A stretch of DNA of 5,194 bases from Cyclobacteriaceae bacterium (GTDB taxonomy: Bacteria; Bacteroidota; Bacteroidia; Cytophagales; Cyclobacteriaceae): contig WGED01000576.1 of assembly GCA_015492915.1 (NCBI GenBank), forward strand, positions 1 to 5,194, in the 5' to 3' direction. This document shows, piece by piece, positions 1 to 5,194 of this stretch. Within the stretch, counting starts at the first letter, position 1, and every line of letters starts with the position of its first letter. The notes below the pieces were generated by a model. The model did not search any database. It saw nothing but the letters and a program-made list of their open reading frames with translations, and was not told where the DNA came from. The position numbers and the translations under genes were made by a program.

Positions 1-10
1 TATTATAGTT

Positions 11-18
11 TATTATTG
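11..18 (+). promoter_or_regulatory. Possible -7 element for the phosphatase-kinase operon
   Basis: The octamer TATTATTG matches the Bacteroidota -7 consensus TAnnTTTG at five of its six fixed positions. It ends 24 bases before the ATG at 43, close to the 29-base distance seen for the clearer L31 promoter in this window. The -33 TTG would fall before base 1, so the pair cannot be tested here. The surrounding 42 bases are strongly AT-rich, so a chance match is quite possible. Confidence 0.25.
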
Positions 19-42
19 GAATATTTATATTTATAATGGAGT

Positions 43-522
43 ATGGTAAAAGTATTGTTTGTTTGTCTCGGAAATATTTGCCGTTCACCGCTGGCGGAAG
101 GCATTTTTAAGCAGCTCGTCAGGGAGGAAGGGCTTGAGGATAAGATACATATTGATTCTGCAGGCACTTCGGGATGGCATATTGGCGAGCCGCCCGACCC
201 GCGCACTATCGAGGTGGCGCAAAAGAACGAGGTGCCCATCGATCATTACGGCAAGGAGGTGACGCCGCGTGACTTTGAAAAGTTCGATTACATCATCGCT
301 ATGGACGACAGCAACCGGGCCGATCTGGAGAGGCTGCGCAGGCGCGCCCGTCACAACAAGGCGCAGTTGTTCAAAATGCGTGATTTCGACGATATCGGCA
401 CGGGCGGTGATGTTCCCGATCCCTACTATGGCGGACCCGACGGCTTTGACAAGGTGTTCGAGCTGCTCAGGAGAAGCAGCCGTAATTTATTGGAAAAGAT
501 AAAAAATGACCATAAGCTGTGA
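43..522 (+). CDS. Low-molecular-weight protein tyrosine phosphatase (possible ketosamine-5-phosphatase)
   Basis: This is a cytosolic 159-residue phosphatase of the low-molecular-weight PTP family, whose members are usually about 150-160 residues, so it looks complete. The signature P-loop CLGNICRSP begins at residue 8: Cys8 is the nucleophile, Arg14 binds phosphate and Ser15 lowers the Cys pKa. The general-acid loop is DPYYGG with Asp126. Cys13 sits five residues after the nucleophile, the spacing of the redox-protective cysteine pair of mammalian LMW-PTP. The aromatic DPYYG loop and the DYIIAMDDSN segment (82-91) also resemble the eukaryotic type A enzyme. The stop codon overlaps the start of a fructosamine-kinase-family gene. 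That context favours a sugar-phosphate/protein deglycation role over exopolysaccharide tyrosine-kinase signalling, because no Wzc-like kinase or capsule gene is visible. The ATG at 43 starts directly at the conserved first beta-strand, and the upstream sequence has no usable Shine-Dalgarno. Family assignment is firm; the substrate is inferred. Confidence 0.95.
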   Translation: MVKVLFVCLGNICRSPLAEGIFKQLVREEGLEDKIHIDSAGTSGWHIGEPPDPRTIEVAQKNEVPIDHYGKEVTPRDFEKFDYIIAMDDSNRADLERLRRRARHNKAQLFKMRDFDDIGTGGDVPDPYYGGPDGFDKVFELLRRSSRNLLEKIKNDHKL

Positions 523-1400
523 TGTATGGCAATCCGGACAAATTTTATGAGGAAGCACTGGAGCAGGCCTTTGGCAAGCCCGTGAAGGTGGAGAGCGCAT
601 CCTCCATCGGCGGCGGGTGCATCAATAACGGGGTGAAACTCATGACCTCAGAAGGAAATTTCTTTCTTAAATGGCAGAAGGGAATCCCGGAGGATATGTT
701 CGAAAAAGAAGCCTTGGGGCTAAAGTTGTTGGCTGGGGCGCGCATCATCAAAGTACCACGGCCCATTGCCTGGGGCATGATGCAGGGAAGACATTATTTT
801 CTCATGGAATTCATAGAGGCCGCACCGCCTGTGAGGGGTTACTGGGCGGATTTCGGTCGGGCGCTGGCGGCCATGCATAAAGATAATTCGGCAGGTACCT
901 ATGGTCTCGATCATGACAATTACATCGGCAAACTGCCCCAGCCGAACACAAAACATAAAAACTGGATCGGTTTTTTTATCGAAAACCGCCTGGAGTTTCA
1001 GTTGAAGCTGGCTATGAGCAATGGCTTGGTGAGCAGTGATTTCGTCGAAAGGTATCGGAAGTTCTATGAGAAATTGCCGGATCTGCTGCCTGCTGACAGG
1101 CCCGCGCTGCTGCACGGCGACCTGTGGAGCGGCAATGTGATGACGGGCCCCGATGGCAAAGTGTGCATCATCGATCCGGCGGTGTATTACGGCCACAGGG
1201 AGGTCGAGCTGGCATTCACGCAGATGTTCGGCAGCTTCCCGCACGATTTTTATGCTGCCTATGAGGAGGTTTGGCCGCTGGAGCCGGGCTATGATGAACG
1301 TGTGGATATTTACAACATTTATCCTCACATGACGCACACCAACCTCTTCGGGCCTTCCTATCTCGGAGGCGTGGAGCAAGTGCTGCGAAGATATGTGTGA
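522..1400 (+). CDS. Fructosamine/ketosamine-3-kinase family protein
   Basis: The product is a 292-residue cytosolic small-molecule kinase of the fructosamine-3-kinase family, related to aminoglycoside phosphotransferases. Family members phosphorylate O-3 of ketoamine adducts on protein amines; the 3-phosphate is unstable, so the sugar is lost and the amine restored. Visible landmarks, numbered from the ATG, are a glycine-rich loop IGGGCINNG (29-37), the probable ATP-anchoring Lys50 in FFLKW, and the family motif DNYIGKLPQ (132-140). The catalytic loop HGDLWSGN (198-205) supplies Asp200 and Asn205, and the metal-binding Asp218 lies in IDPAVYYGHRE. The characteristic C-terminal block FGSFP...YPHMTHTNLFG (236-277) is present. 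Length matches the family (about 285-310). I start it at ATG 522, which overlaps the previous TGA by one base (TGATG), rather than GTG 519, which would only add one residue. Bacterial members are thought to prefer ribulosamines and erythrulosamines to fructosamines; substrate here is inferred. Confidence 0.94.
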   Translation: MYGNPDKFYEEALEQAFGKPVKVESASSIGGGCINNGVKLMTSEGNFFLKWQKGIPEDMFEKEALGLKLLAGARIIKVPRPIAWGMMQGRHYFLMEFIEAAPPVRGYWADFGRALAAMHKDNSAGTYGLDHDNYIGKLPQPNTKHKNWIGFFIENRLEFQLKLAMSNGLVSSDFVERYRKFYEKLPDLLPADRPALLHGDLWSGNVMTGPDGKVCIIDPAVYYGHREVELAFTQMFGSFPHDFYAAYEEVWPLEPGYDERVDIYNIYPHMTHTNLFGPSYLGGVEQVLRRYV

Positions 1401-1420
1401 AAAAAATCATTGTTTTTTCA
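1398..1420 (+). terminator. Weak A/T stem-loop at the kinase stop codon
   Basis: TGAAAAAA (1398-1405) is the exact reverse complement of TTTTTTCA (1413-1420), with a 7-base loop. The U-rich 3' arm could help release RNA polymerase, and the site lies correctly between the kinase gene and the L31 promoter. However, the stem has only two G-C pairs, starts inside the final sense codon, and no further T-run follows. It may be an inefficient terminator, an mRNA 3'-end stabiliser or chance. Confidence 0.3.
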
Positions 1421-1448
1421 TGGCCGGTAAAACTTTTCAGACAGACTG

Positions 1449-1479
1449 TTGCACAAAGTGGGTCATTTTCATACATTTG
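1449..1479 (+). promoter_or_regulatory. Bacteroidota-type promoter for L31
   Basis: A -33 TTG (1449-1451) is followed by a 20-base spacer and TACATTTG (1472-1479), which matches all fixed positions of the Bacteroidota housekeeping -7 element TAnnTTTG. The expected transcription start lies a few bases downstream, around 1483-1486, leaving a leader of roughly 25 bases before the ATG at 1509. The leader has no Shine-Dalgarno; the bases just before the ATG are A-rich (GCAGAAAAAACA), as is usual for highly expressed genes in this phylum. The match, the spacing and the position before a ribosomal protein gene agree with each other. Confidence 0.78.
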
Positions 1480-1508
1480 CAGTCCTTTTAAGTAAAGCAG
1501 AAAAAACA

Positions 1509-1754
1509 ATGAAAAAAGGCATTCATCCGAAGTATTCAGAAGTCGTGTTCTGGGACACACAGAGCGATTATAAATTTCTCACGAAGTCAACCATGACATC
1601 CAAGGAGAAGATCAAGTGGGACGACGGCAAGGAGTATCCGCTCATCAAGATCGAAGTGAGTTCGGCCTCACATCCTTTCTACACAGGCAAGAAGATCTTT
1701 GTGGATACCGCAGGACGCGTTGAGAAATTCAACAGAAGGTACAAAAGGAAATAA
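1509..1754 (+). CDS. rpmE2: 50S ribosomal protein L31, type B
   Basis: This 81-residue basic protein is a large-subunit ribosomal protein at the central protuberance that helps bridge to the small subunit. It begins MKKGIHPKYSEVVFWD and contains the L31 hallmark SSASHPFYTGKK (51-62). It ends in the conserved VEKFNRRYK segment (71-79). There is no cysteine anywhere, so it is the zinc-free (C-minus, type B) form, which in zinc-responsive species stands in for the CxxC form when zinc is scarce. Length equals that of type B L31. An in-frame TTG at 1449 would add 20 residues but lies exactly in the promoter -33 element, so the ATG at 1509 after the A-rich leader is the real start. The gene is a single-cistron unit between its own promoter and a strong terminator. 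No zinc-repressor operator with clear dyad symmetry is visible, so it may be the organism's only, constitutive L31. Confidence 0.97.
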   Translation: MKKGIHPKYSEVVFWDTQSDYKFLTKSTMTSKEKIKWDDGKEYPLIKIEVSSASHPFYTGKKIFVDTAGRVEKFNRRYKRK

Positions 1755-1770
1755 GAATCATTTCTTTCCT

Positions 1771-1818
1771 AAGGAAGTCTCCATTAATTTTACTGTTAGT
1801 GGAGACTTTTTTATTTTG
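1771..1818 (+). terminator. Strong intrinsic terminator after L31
   Basis: The core arms AAGTCTCCA (1775-1783) and TGGAGACTT (1800-1808) are perfect reverse complements. Pairing continues outward through two G-U pairs and two A-U pairs (1771-1774 with 1809-1812) and inward through TTAAT/GTTAG (1784-1788 with 1795-1799), giving an 18-bp helix with a 6-base loop (1789-1794). The 3' arm runs into TTTTTTATTTTG, the expected U-tract. It is placed 16 bases after the L31 stop codon. Its end lies almost against the next gene's ATG at 1824, which raises the question of read-through. Confidence 0.87.
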
Positions 1819-1823
1819 ACCCG

Positions 1824-3029
1824 ATGAACATTATCCTATTCGATCATCCCGATATCAGGACCAGCCTTTTGCCTTTTACCTACACCCGCCCCGAGGCCGG
1901 TATCCGCTGCGGCATCCTGACCATCAGGGAAAAGTGGGAGCGCATGATGCCCGGAGATTATTCCTGGCTGACGGAGAATTTTCTCAGCGGCAAATTTCCG
2001 CAACATAAGTCAAACCGCAATTTATACCTCAATGGCTGTGTATTGCCCGATGCAAACCTGGTCAATGCCCTTCAGGCACTAAAACCCAACCGGTTACTTG
2101 TAAAAGATGATTTTCCAATAGCTTTTTACGGCGAAGTGGCAAGCTATGAGGAACTTGATCTCACCGGTCGCTTGTCAGCATATGAAAAATTGTCGTTTTC
2201 TCATGAGTTCATCGCTATCACGCATACCTATGACATTTTTGTGCATAACGGCGCGGCTGTCAGAAGTGATTTCGAATTGATTACCAAAGGCAGAAAGAGT
2301 ATGGAAATAAGCGACCCGTACACGGTCGTTTACGGCTCGGAGAATATATTTATCGAAGAAGGGGCTGTCATCAGGGCGGCGGTGCTCAATGCCGAAAAAG
2401 GCGTGATATACATCGGTGCGCATGCTGAGATCGGCGAGGGCTCTGTGGTGCGGAGCGGTGCGGGCGGAACGGCCATCTGTGAGCATGCCGTGCTCAGCAT
2501 CGGCACAAAGATAAACGGCGACACCACTGTCGGGCCGTGGGGTAAGGTGGGCGGAGAGGTGAACAATGTCGTGATCTTCGGCTATTCCAACAAGGCGCAC
2601 GACGGCTTTCTGGGCAATTCGGTGGTAGGCGAGTGGTGCAATTTCGGTGCAGACGCCAACACCTCCAACCTGACGAACAATTACAAAAAAATCAGACTGT
2701 GGCACTACGGCGCGCACTGTTTCCTCGACACGGGCCAGCAGTTTTGCGGTCTGATGATGGGGGATCATTCGAAATGCGGCATCAACACGATGTTCAACGC
2801 GGGCACGGTGGTGAGGGTGAGCGCCAACATTCATGGAAGCGGTTATCCGCGCAATTTCATTCCCTCCTTCTCCAACGGCGGCGCCCATGGGTTTGTGACA
2901 TATCCCGTCAACCAGGCGCTGAAAACGGCGGATATCGTGTACAAAAGACGAAATAAATCACTGACCGATGAAGACGCTGCGATCTTAAAACATATCTTTG
3001 AGGTGACAAAAAAATACAGGCCCGCATGA
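1824..3029 (+). CDS. GlmU-like sugar nucleotidyltransferase / left-handed beta-helix acyltransferase
   Basis: This 401-residue protein belongs to the Bacteroidota-type alternative GlmU family, proposed to make UDP-N-acetylglucosamine from glucosamine-1-phosphate for peptidoglycan and outer-membrane glycans in the cytoplasm. The N-terminal part begins MNIILFDHPDIRTSLLPFTY and continues TRPEAGIRCGILTIREKWE, the family's own opening block. The classical pyrophosphorylase loop LxxGxGTRM is absent. From about residue 170 to 335 it shows hexapeptide-repeat character typical of a left-handed beta-helix (for example IYIGAHAEIGEGSVV, 195-209). The conserved stretch ending in GDHSKCGINTMFNAGTVV (313-330) probably lies in the acetyltransferase active site. 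The last 65 residues form a tail ending TKKYRPA. It heads a three-gene operon and its TGA overlaps the next ATG (ATGA). Family membership is clear; the double activity is inferred from the family, and another NDP-sugar could be the product. Confidence 0.88.
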   Translation: MNIILFDHPDIRTSLLPFTYTRPEAGIRCGILTIREKWERMMPGDYSWLTENFLSGKFPQHKSNRNLYLNGCVLPDANLVNALQALKPNRLLVKDDFPIAFYGEVASYEELDLTGRLSAYEKLSFSHEFIAITHTYDIFVHNGAAVRSDFELITKGRKSMEISDPYTVVYGSENIFIEEGAVIRAAVLNAEKGVIYIGAHAEIGEGSVVRSGAGGTAICEHAVLSIGTKINGDTTVGPWGKVGGEVNNVVIFGYSNKAHDGFLGNSVVGEWCNFGADANTSNLTNNYKKIRLWHYGAHCFLDTGQQFCGLMMGDHSKCGINTMFNAGTVVRVSANIHGSGYPRNFIPSFSNGGAHGFVTYPVNQALKTADIVYKRRNKSLTDEDAAILKHIFEVTKKYRPA

Positions 3030-4150
3030 GGTTTTATGATATTCCCGGACTGAAGAGTACCAAAGAAAAACTGATGCACGCTATCCGCACCGGCAACATC
3101 GCGCATGCGCAGATGTTTGCCGGCCCTGAGGGAAGCGCCGTATTACCCATGGCCATTGCTTATGCCACCACACTTAATTGCCAAAACAGGCAAAACGGCG
3201 ATGCCTGCGGCGAATGCCCGTCTTGCGTAAAATCCATGAAACTGATCCATCCGGATATGCATTATATTTTTCCCGTAAGTGCGGCAAAAGGCAAGACGGG
3301 CAAGGATGTGGTAAGCGACAGTTTTATTGAAGACTGGCGTATTTTTGCTCAAACGAACCCCTACGGCACCCCCAACGAATGGGCAGTGCAGTTCGGCGGT
3401 GAGGACAAGCAACTGAACATATCGCGTGAAGAGAGCCGTAATATCATCCGTAAGCTGGCACTCAAACCGTTTGAGGGCGGGTACAAGGTGATGATCACCT
3501 GGATGGCAGAGTACATCCATACCTCGGCTGCCAATGCCTTACTCAAACTCCTCGAGGAACCGCCGGATAAGACCGTCTTTATCTTAGCGACCAATGATCA
3601 CGAGAAGATCATCAGCACGATCCTCTCCAGGGTTCAACTCATGAAAATCAGACCATTTCAGAGAGATGAAATAGCGAGCCATCTGGTGACGGCGCATAGT
3701 GTTGAATATGAGCGTGCCCAGCAAATCGCGTCCATGTCATCAGGCAATATGAATGAAGCGATCAAGCTCATTACAGAGGTTGATGACGACGTACCTGCCA
3801 TGTTTCGTGAGTGGATGAGAATATGTTTTAAAAATAATTATCCCCTCATGGTGGACTGGGCAGAGAAATTCGGAAAGGCAAGCCGTCTGAGCCAGAAAGG
3901 TTTGTTTCAGCACGCTATGACTGTATTGAGGGAATCGTTGCTGGTGCAAAACGGTGTTCCGCAAAATGAGTGGGCTGTTCAGGAAGAACAAAAATTTGTG
4001 ACAAACTTTTCCAGGGCACTGGATCTGAATAAACTGGAGCAATTATACAAAATCATAAATACGGCATATTACCATCTTGAGCGCTATGGAAATCCGAAGA
4101 TTATTTTTCTCGATACCTCGCTCCAGATAGCGGAAGCCTTTAAAAGCTAA
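3026..4150 (+). CDS. holB: DNA polymerase III subunit delta'
   Basis: This 374-residue AAA+-fold protein is the delta' subunit of the clamp loader, which helps load the sliding clamp at the replication fork. The N-terminal domain opens IPGLKSTKEKL. The Walker A site is degenerate: GPEGSAVLPMA (33-43) lacks the GKT/S, as expected for delta', which is a rigid non-ATPase stator. A four-cysteine zinc module follows (Cys52, Cys61, Cys64, Cys67; C-x8-C-x2-C-x2-C). The clamp-loader hallmark AANALLKLLEEPPDKTVFILAT spans 168-189. The Walker B region reads ITWMAEYI (157-164) instead of a DEAD/DEAE box. The SRC arginine-finger motif appears as SRV (201-203), keeping Arg202. The C-terminal third (about 255-374) is the helical collar domain and is poorly conserved. 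The start overlaps the preceding TGA as ATGA, indicating translational coupling, and hemC begins four bases after the stop. A DnaX (tau/gamma) identity is excluded by the missing Walker A. Confidence 0.93.
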   Translation: MRFYDIPGLKSTKEKLMHAIRTGNIAHAQMFAGPEGSAVLPMAIAYATTLNCQNRQNGDACGECPSCVKSMKLIHPDMHYIFPVSAAKGKTGKDVVSDSFIEDWRIFAQTNPYGTPNEWAVQFGGEDKQLNISREESRNIIRKLALKPFEGGYKVMITWMAEYIHTSAANALLKLLEEPPDKTVFILATNDHEKIISTILSRVQLMKIRPFQRDEIASHLVTAHSVEYERAQQIASMSSGNMNEAIKLITEVDDDVPAMFREWMRICFKNNYPLMVDWAEKFGKASRLSQKGLFQHAMTVLRESLLVQNGVPQNEWAVQEEQKFVTNFSRALDLNKLEQLYKIINTAYYHLERYGNPKIIFLDTSLQIAEAFKS

Positions 4151-4154
4151 AATC

Positions 4155-5081
4155 ATGACCATCAGGATAGGAACAAGAAAGAGTAAATTGGCTATGTGGC
4201 AGGCCGAATTTGTTGCCGAAGAGCTGAACAACCGGGGCATCAACGTAAAACTGGTGCCGATCGAAACAAAGGGAGACAAGGTGCTGGATGTATCCATAGC
4301 CAAGATTGGCAGCAAGGGAGTCTTTACCGAAGAGCTGGAGCAAATGCTCGAAAACGGTGACATTGATATCGCGGTACACAGCGCCAAGGACTTGCAGAGT
4401 GAACTACCGGCGGGATTTGAGATACTCGCATTTTCCGAAAGGGAAAAGGAAAATGACGTACTCATCAGTAAGGATAAATCCTTAAAAATCCATACCGATG
4501 GTGAACCCTTCAAAGTGGGGACTTCTTCGACCCGGAGAGTGGCCATGCTGGCGCACTATTTTCCGCGGATCAGCGTGGTGGAAGTGCGTGGCAACCTGCA
4601 GACGCGCATCCGCAAAATGGAAGAAGGACTTTGCGACGCTTTGCTCCTCGCCTATGCCGGTGTGGCGCGTATGGGATATGACGAGCTGATAAATCAGGAA
4701 TTACCGTTGGACATTTTTACCCCTGCCGTTGGCCAGGGCAGCCTGGCTATTGAAATTGCCGCCAGTCTGCACGAGGAGAAAAAGAATGCAGTGCGGAAAG
4801 CCATTAATCACAGGGAGACGGAGTTGAAATTGATTGCCGAAAGGGCATATCTGCGAAAGCTGCAGGGCGGATGTAGTATTCCTGCCTTTGCCAATGCAAA
4901 AATCAGTGATGACCAACTCATATTACAGGCAGGTATATTCAGCCTTGACGGCAAAAAGTTTGTCAGGCAGTCGGCTTCCGGCCCTGTGGATGAGCCGTTG
5001 GCACTCGGAGAAAATCTTGGGGAACGGATACTTTCGATCGGAGGCAGGGAAATTCTGGATCGGATCAGAGAAGAGTTGTGA
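4155..5081 (+). CDS. hemC: Hydroxymethylbilane synthase (porphobilinogen deaminase)
   Basis: The 308-residue cytosolic enzyme joins four porphobilinogens head to tail into hydroxymethylbilane, the linear precursor of uroporphyrinogen III and haem. Domain 1 opens with IRIGTRKSKLAMWQ (3-16). The catalytic block DIAVHSAKDLQ (71-81) carries the essential Asp79. Cofactor- and substrate-binding arginines lie in GTSSTRR (122-128) and GNLQTRIRK (146-154). The hinge/domain 2 signature FTPAVGQGSLAIE is at 188-200. The dipyrromethane-attaching Cys240 lies in LQGGCSIP (237-243). Length is standard for the family (about 300-320) and nothing is missing. The ATG at 4155 lies four bases after the holB stop, so it is co-transcribed; no other haem gene is visible, and no hemD follows within the remaining 113 bases. 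The gene ends with adjacent in-frame stops TGA TAG. Gln81 replaces the proline often seen after KDL/V, a minor change outside the catalytic aspartate. Confidence 0.97.
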   Translation: MTIRIGTRKSKLAMWQAEFVAEELNNRGINVKLVPIETKGDKVLDVSIAKIGSKGVFTEELEQMLENGDIDIAVHSAKDLQSELPAGFEILAFSEREKENDVLISKDKSLKIHTDGEPFKVGTSSTRRVAMLAHYFPRISVVEVRGNLQTRIRKMEEGLCDALLLAYAGVARMGYDELINQELPLDIFTPAVGQGSLAIEIAASLHEEKKNAVRKAINHRETELKLIAERAYLRKLQGGCSIPAFANAKISDDQLILQAGIFSLDGKKFVRQSASGPVDEPLALGENLGERILSIGGREILDRIREEL

Positions 5082-5133
5082 TAGAGTTTTGATTGATTGT
5101 CGTAGCTATTAGCAAAAGCTGTTTGGAGAATTA

Positions 5134-5151
5134 ATGAAAAGCTATTTTCAT
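5134..5151. other. Small perfect inverted repeat downstream of hemC
   Basis: ATGAAAA (5134-5140) and TTTTCAT (5145-5151) are exact reverse complements around a 4-base GCTA spacer, 53 bases after the hemC stop. It could be a weak transcription end for the operon on either strand, since each arm is A- or T-rich. The stem has only one G-C pair and no clean T-run follows on the + strand. The rest of 5082-5194 is AT-rich. Its two longest short frames, MKSYFHTRFNSK from 5134 and MTERLKF from 5169, both end at stops, so no gene begins here that I can support. Confidence 0.25.
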
Positions 5152-5194
5152 ACACGATTTAATTCGAAATGACAGAAAGATTGAAGTTTTAAAC

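Noticed and set aside
519..521. GTG 519 as the start of the kinase gene.
   Set aside because: It is immediately followed by ATG 522 in the same frame, which gives a normal TGATG coupling junction; the difference is only one residue.
720..1379. Long antisense open frame (219 residues) opposite the kinase gene.
   Set aside because: It lies wholly within a well-supported conserved gene on the + strand, has no recognisable motif, and is typical of open antisense frames in moderately GC-rich coding DNA.
1449..1508. N-terminal extension of L31 starting at TTG 1449.
   Set aside because: The start codon is the promoter -33 element, the added 20 residues do not resemble L31, and the ATG at 1509 begins exactly where the family begins.
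2175..2888. Long antisense open frame (237 residues) opposite the glmU-like gene.
   Set aside because: The sense strand encodes clear hexapeptide-repeat protein; the antisense translation is rich in His/Arg/Ala with no domain, and no promoter or leader was seen.
4043..4546. Antisense open frame (167 residues) across the holB-hemC junction, serine- and leucine-rich.
   Set aside because: It overlaps two conserved genes, including the hemC catalytic block, and its composition is explained as the reverse complement of their codons.
5097..5125. Possible promoter (TTG 5097-5099 with GCTGTTTG 5118-5125) for a gene beyond the window.
   Set aside because: The TA of the -7 element is replaced by GC, the spacer is 18 rather than 20, and no coding start follows within the window.
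5104..5146. Short direct repeats AGCTATT (5104-5110 and 5140-5146) and AAAAGCT (5114-5120 and 5137-5143) after hemC.
   Set aside because: Seven-base repeats in AT-rich DNA are expected by chance; there is no regular spacing or third copy to suggest an array or attachment site.
5169..5192. ATG 5169 as the start of a new gene running off the end.
   Set aside because: The frame closes at TAA 5190-5192 after seven codons.

Overview
The window reads as a stretch of chromosome from a member of the Bacteroidota, possibly Chitinophagaceae or a relative. The phylum call rests on three things. There is an almost perfect Bacteroidota-type promoter (TTG, 20 bases, TACATTTG) in front of an L31 gene. Ribosome binding sites are A-rich or absent rather than Shine-Dalgarno-like. 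The gene content includes a type B L31 without zinc cysteines and a fused sugar nucleotidyltransferase/acetyltransferase of the kind that replaces classical GlmU in this phylum. The family-level placement is a guess. All six genes lie on the + strand, coding density is high, and no gene-free stretch exceeds about 115 bases.

Region 1 (1-1420) holds a two-gene operon: a low-molecular-weight protein tyrosine phosphatase (43-522) and a fructosamine/ketosamine-3-kinase family protein (522-1400). They share one base in a TGATG stop/start junction. Together they make a credible protein-deglycation pair: the phosphatase would remove a 5-phosphate from sugar-phosphate adducts and the kinase would then phosphorylate O-3 so that the adduct falls off. 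A weak A/T stem-loop overlaps the last codon.

Region 2 (1421-1818) holds a free-standing gene for type B ribosomal protein L31 (1509-1754). It has its own promoter and is followed by a strong intrinsic terminator.

Region 3 (1819-5081) is a tightly packed three-gene operon: a GlmU-like sugar nucleotidyltransferase/left-handed beta-helix acyltransferase (1824-3029), DNA polymerase III delta' (3026-4150, ATGA overlap) and hydroxymethylbilane synthase hemC (4155-5081, 4-base gap). The first start codon lies only 11 bases beyond the end of the last T-stretch of the L31 terminator, so how this operon is transcribed is the main open regulatory question. Its genes serve cell-wall precursor supply, replication and tetrapyrrole synthesis, so this looks like housekeeping clustering rather than one pathway.

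Region 4 (5082-5194) is AT-rich non-coding DNA with a small hairpin and no supported gene start. I found no mobile element, CRISPR array, tRNA, rRNA or clearly new system. The most rewarding biology is the phosphatase-kinase pair and the terminator-start junction.
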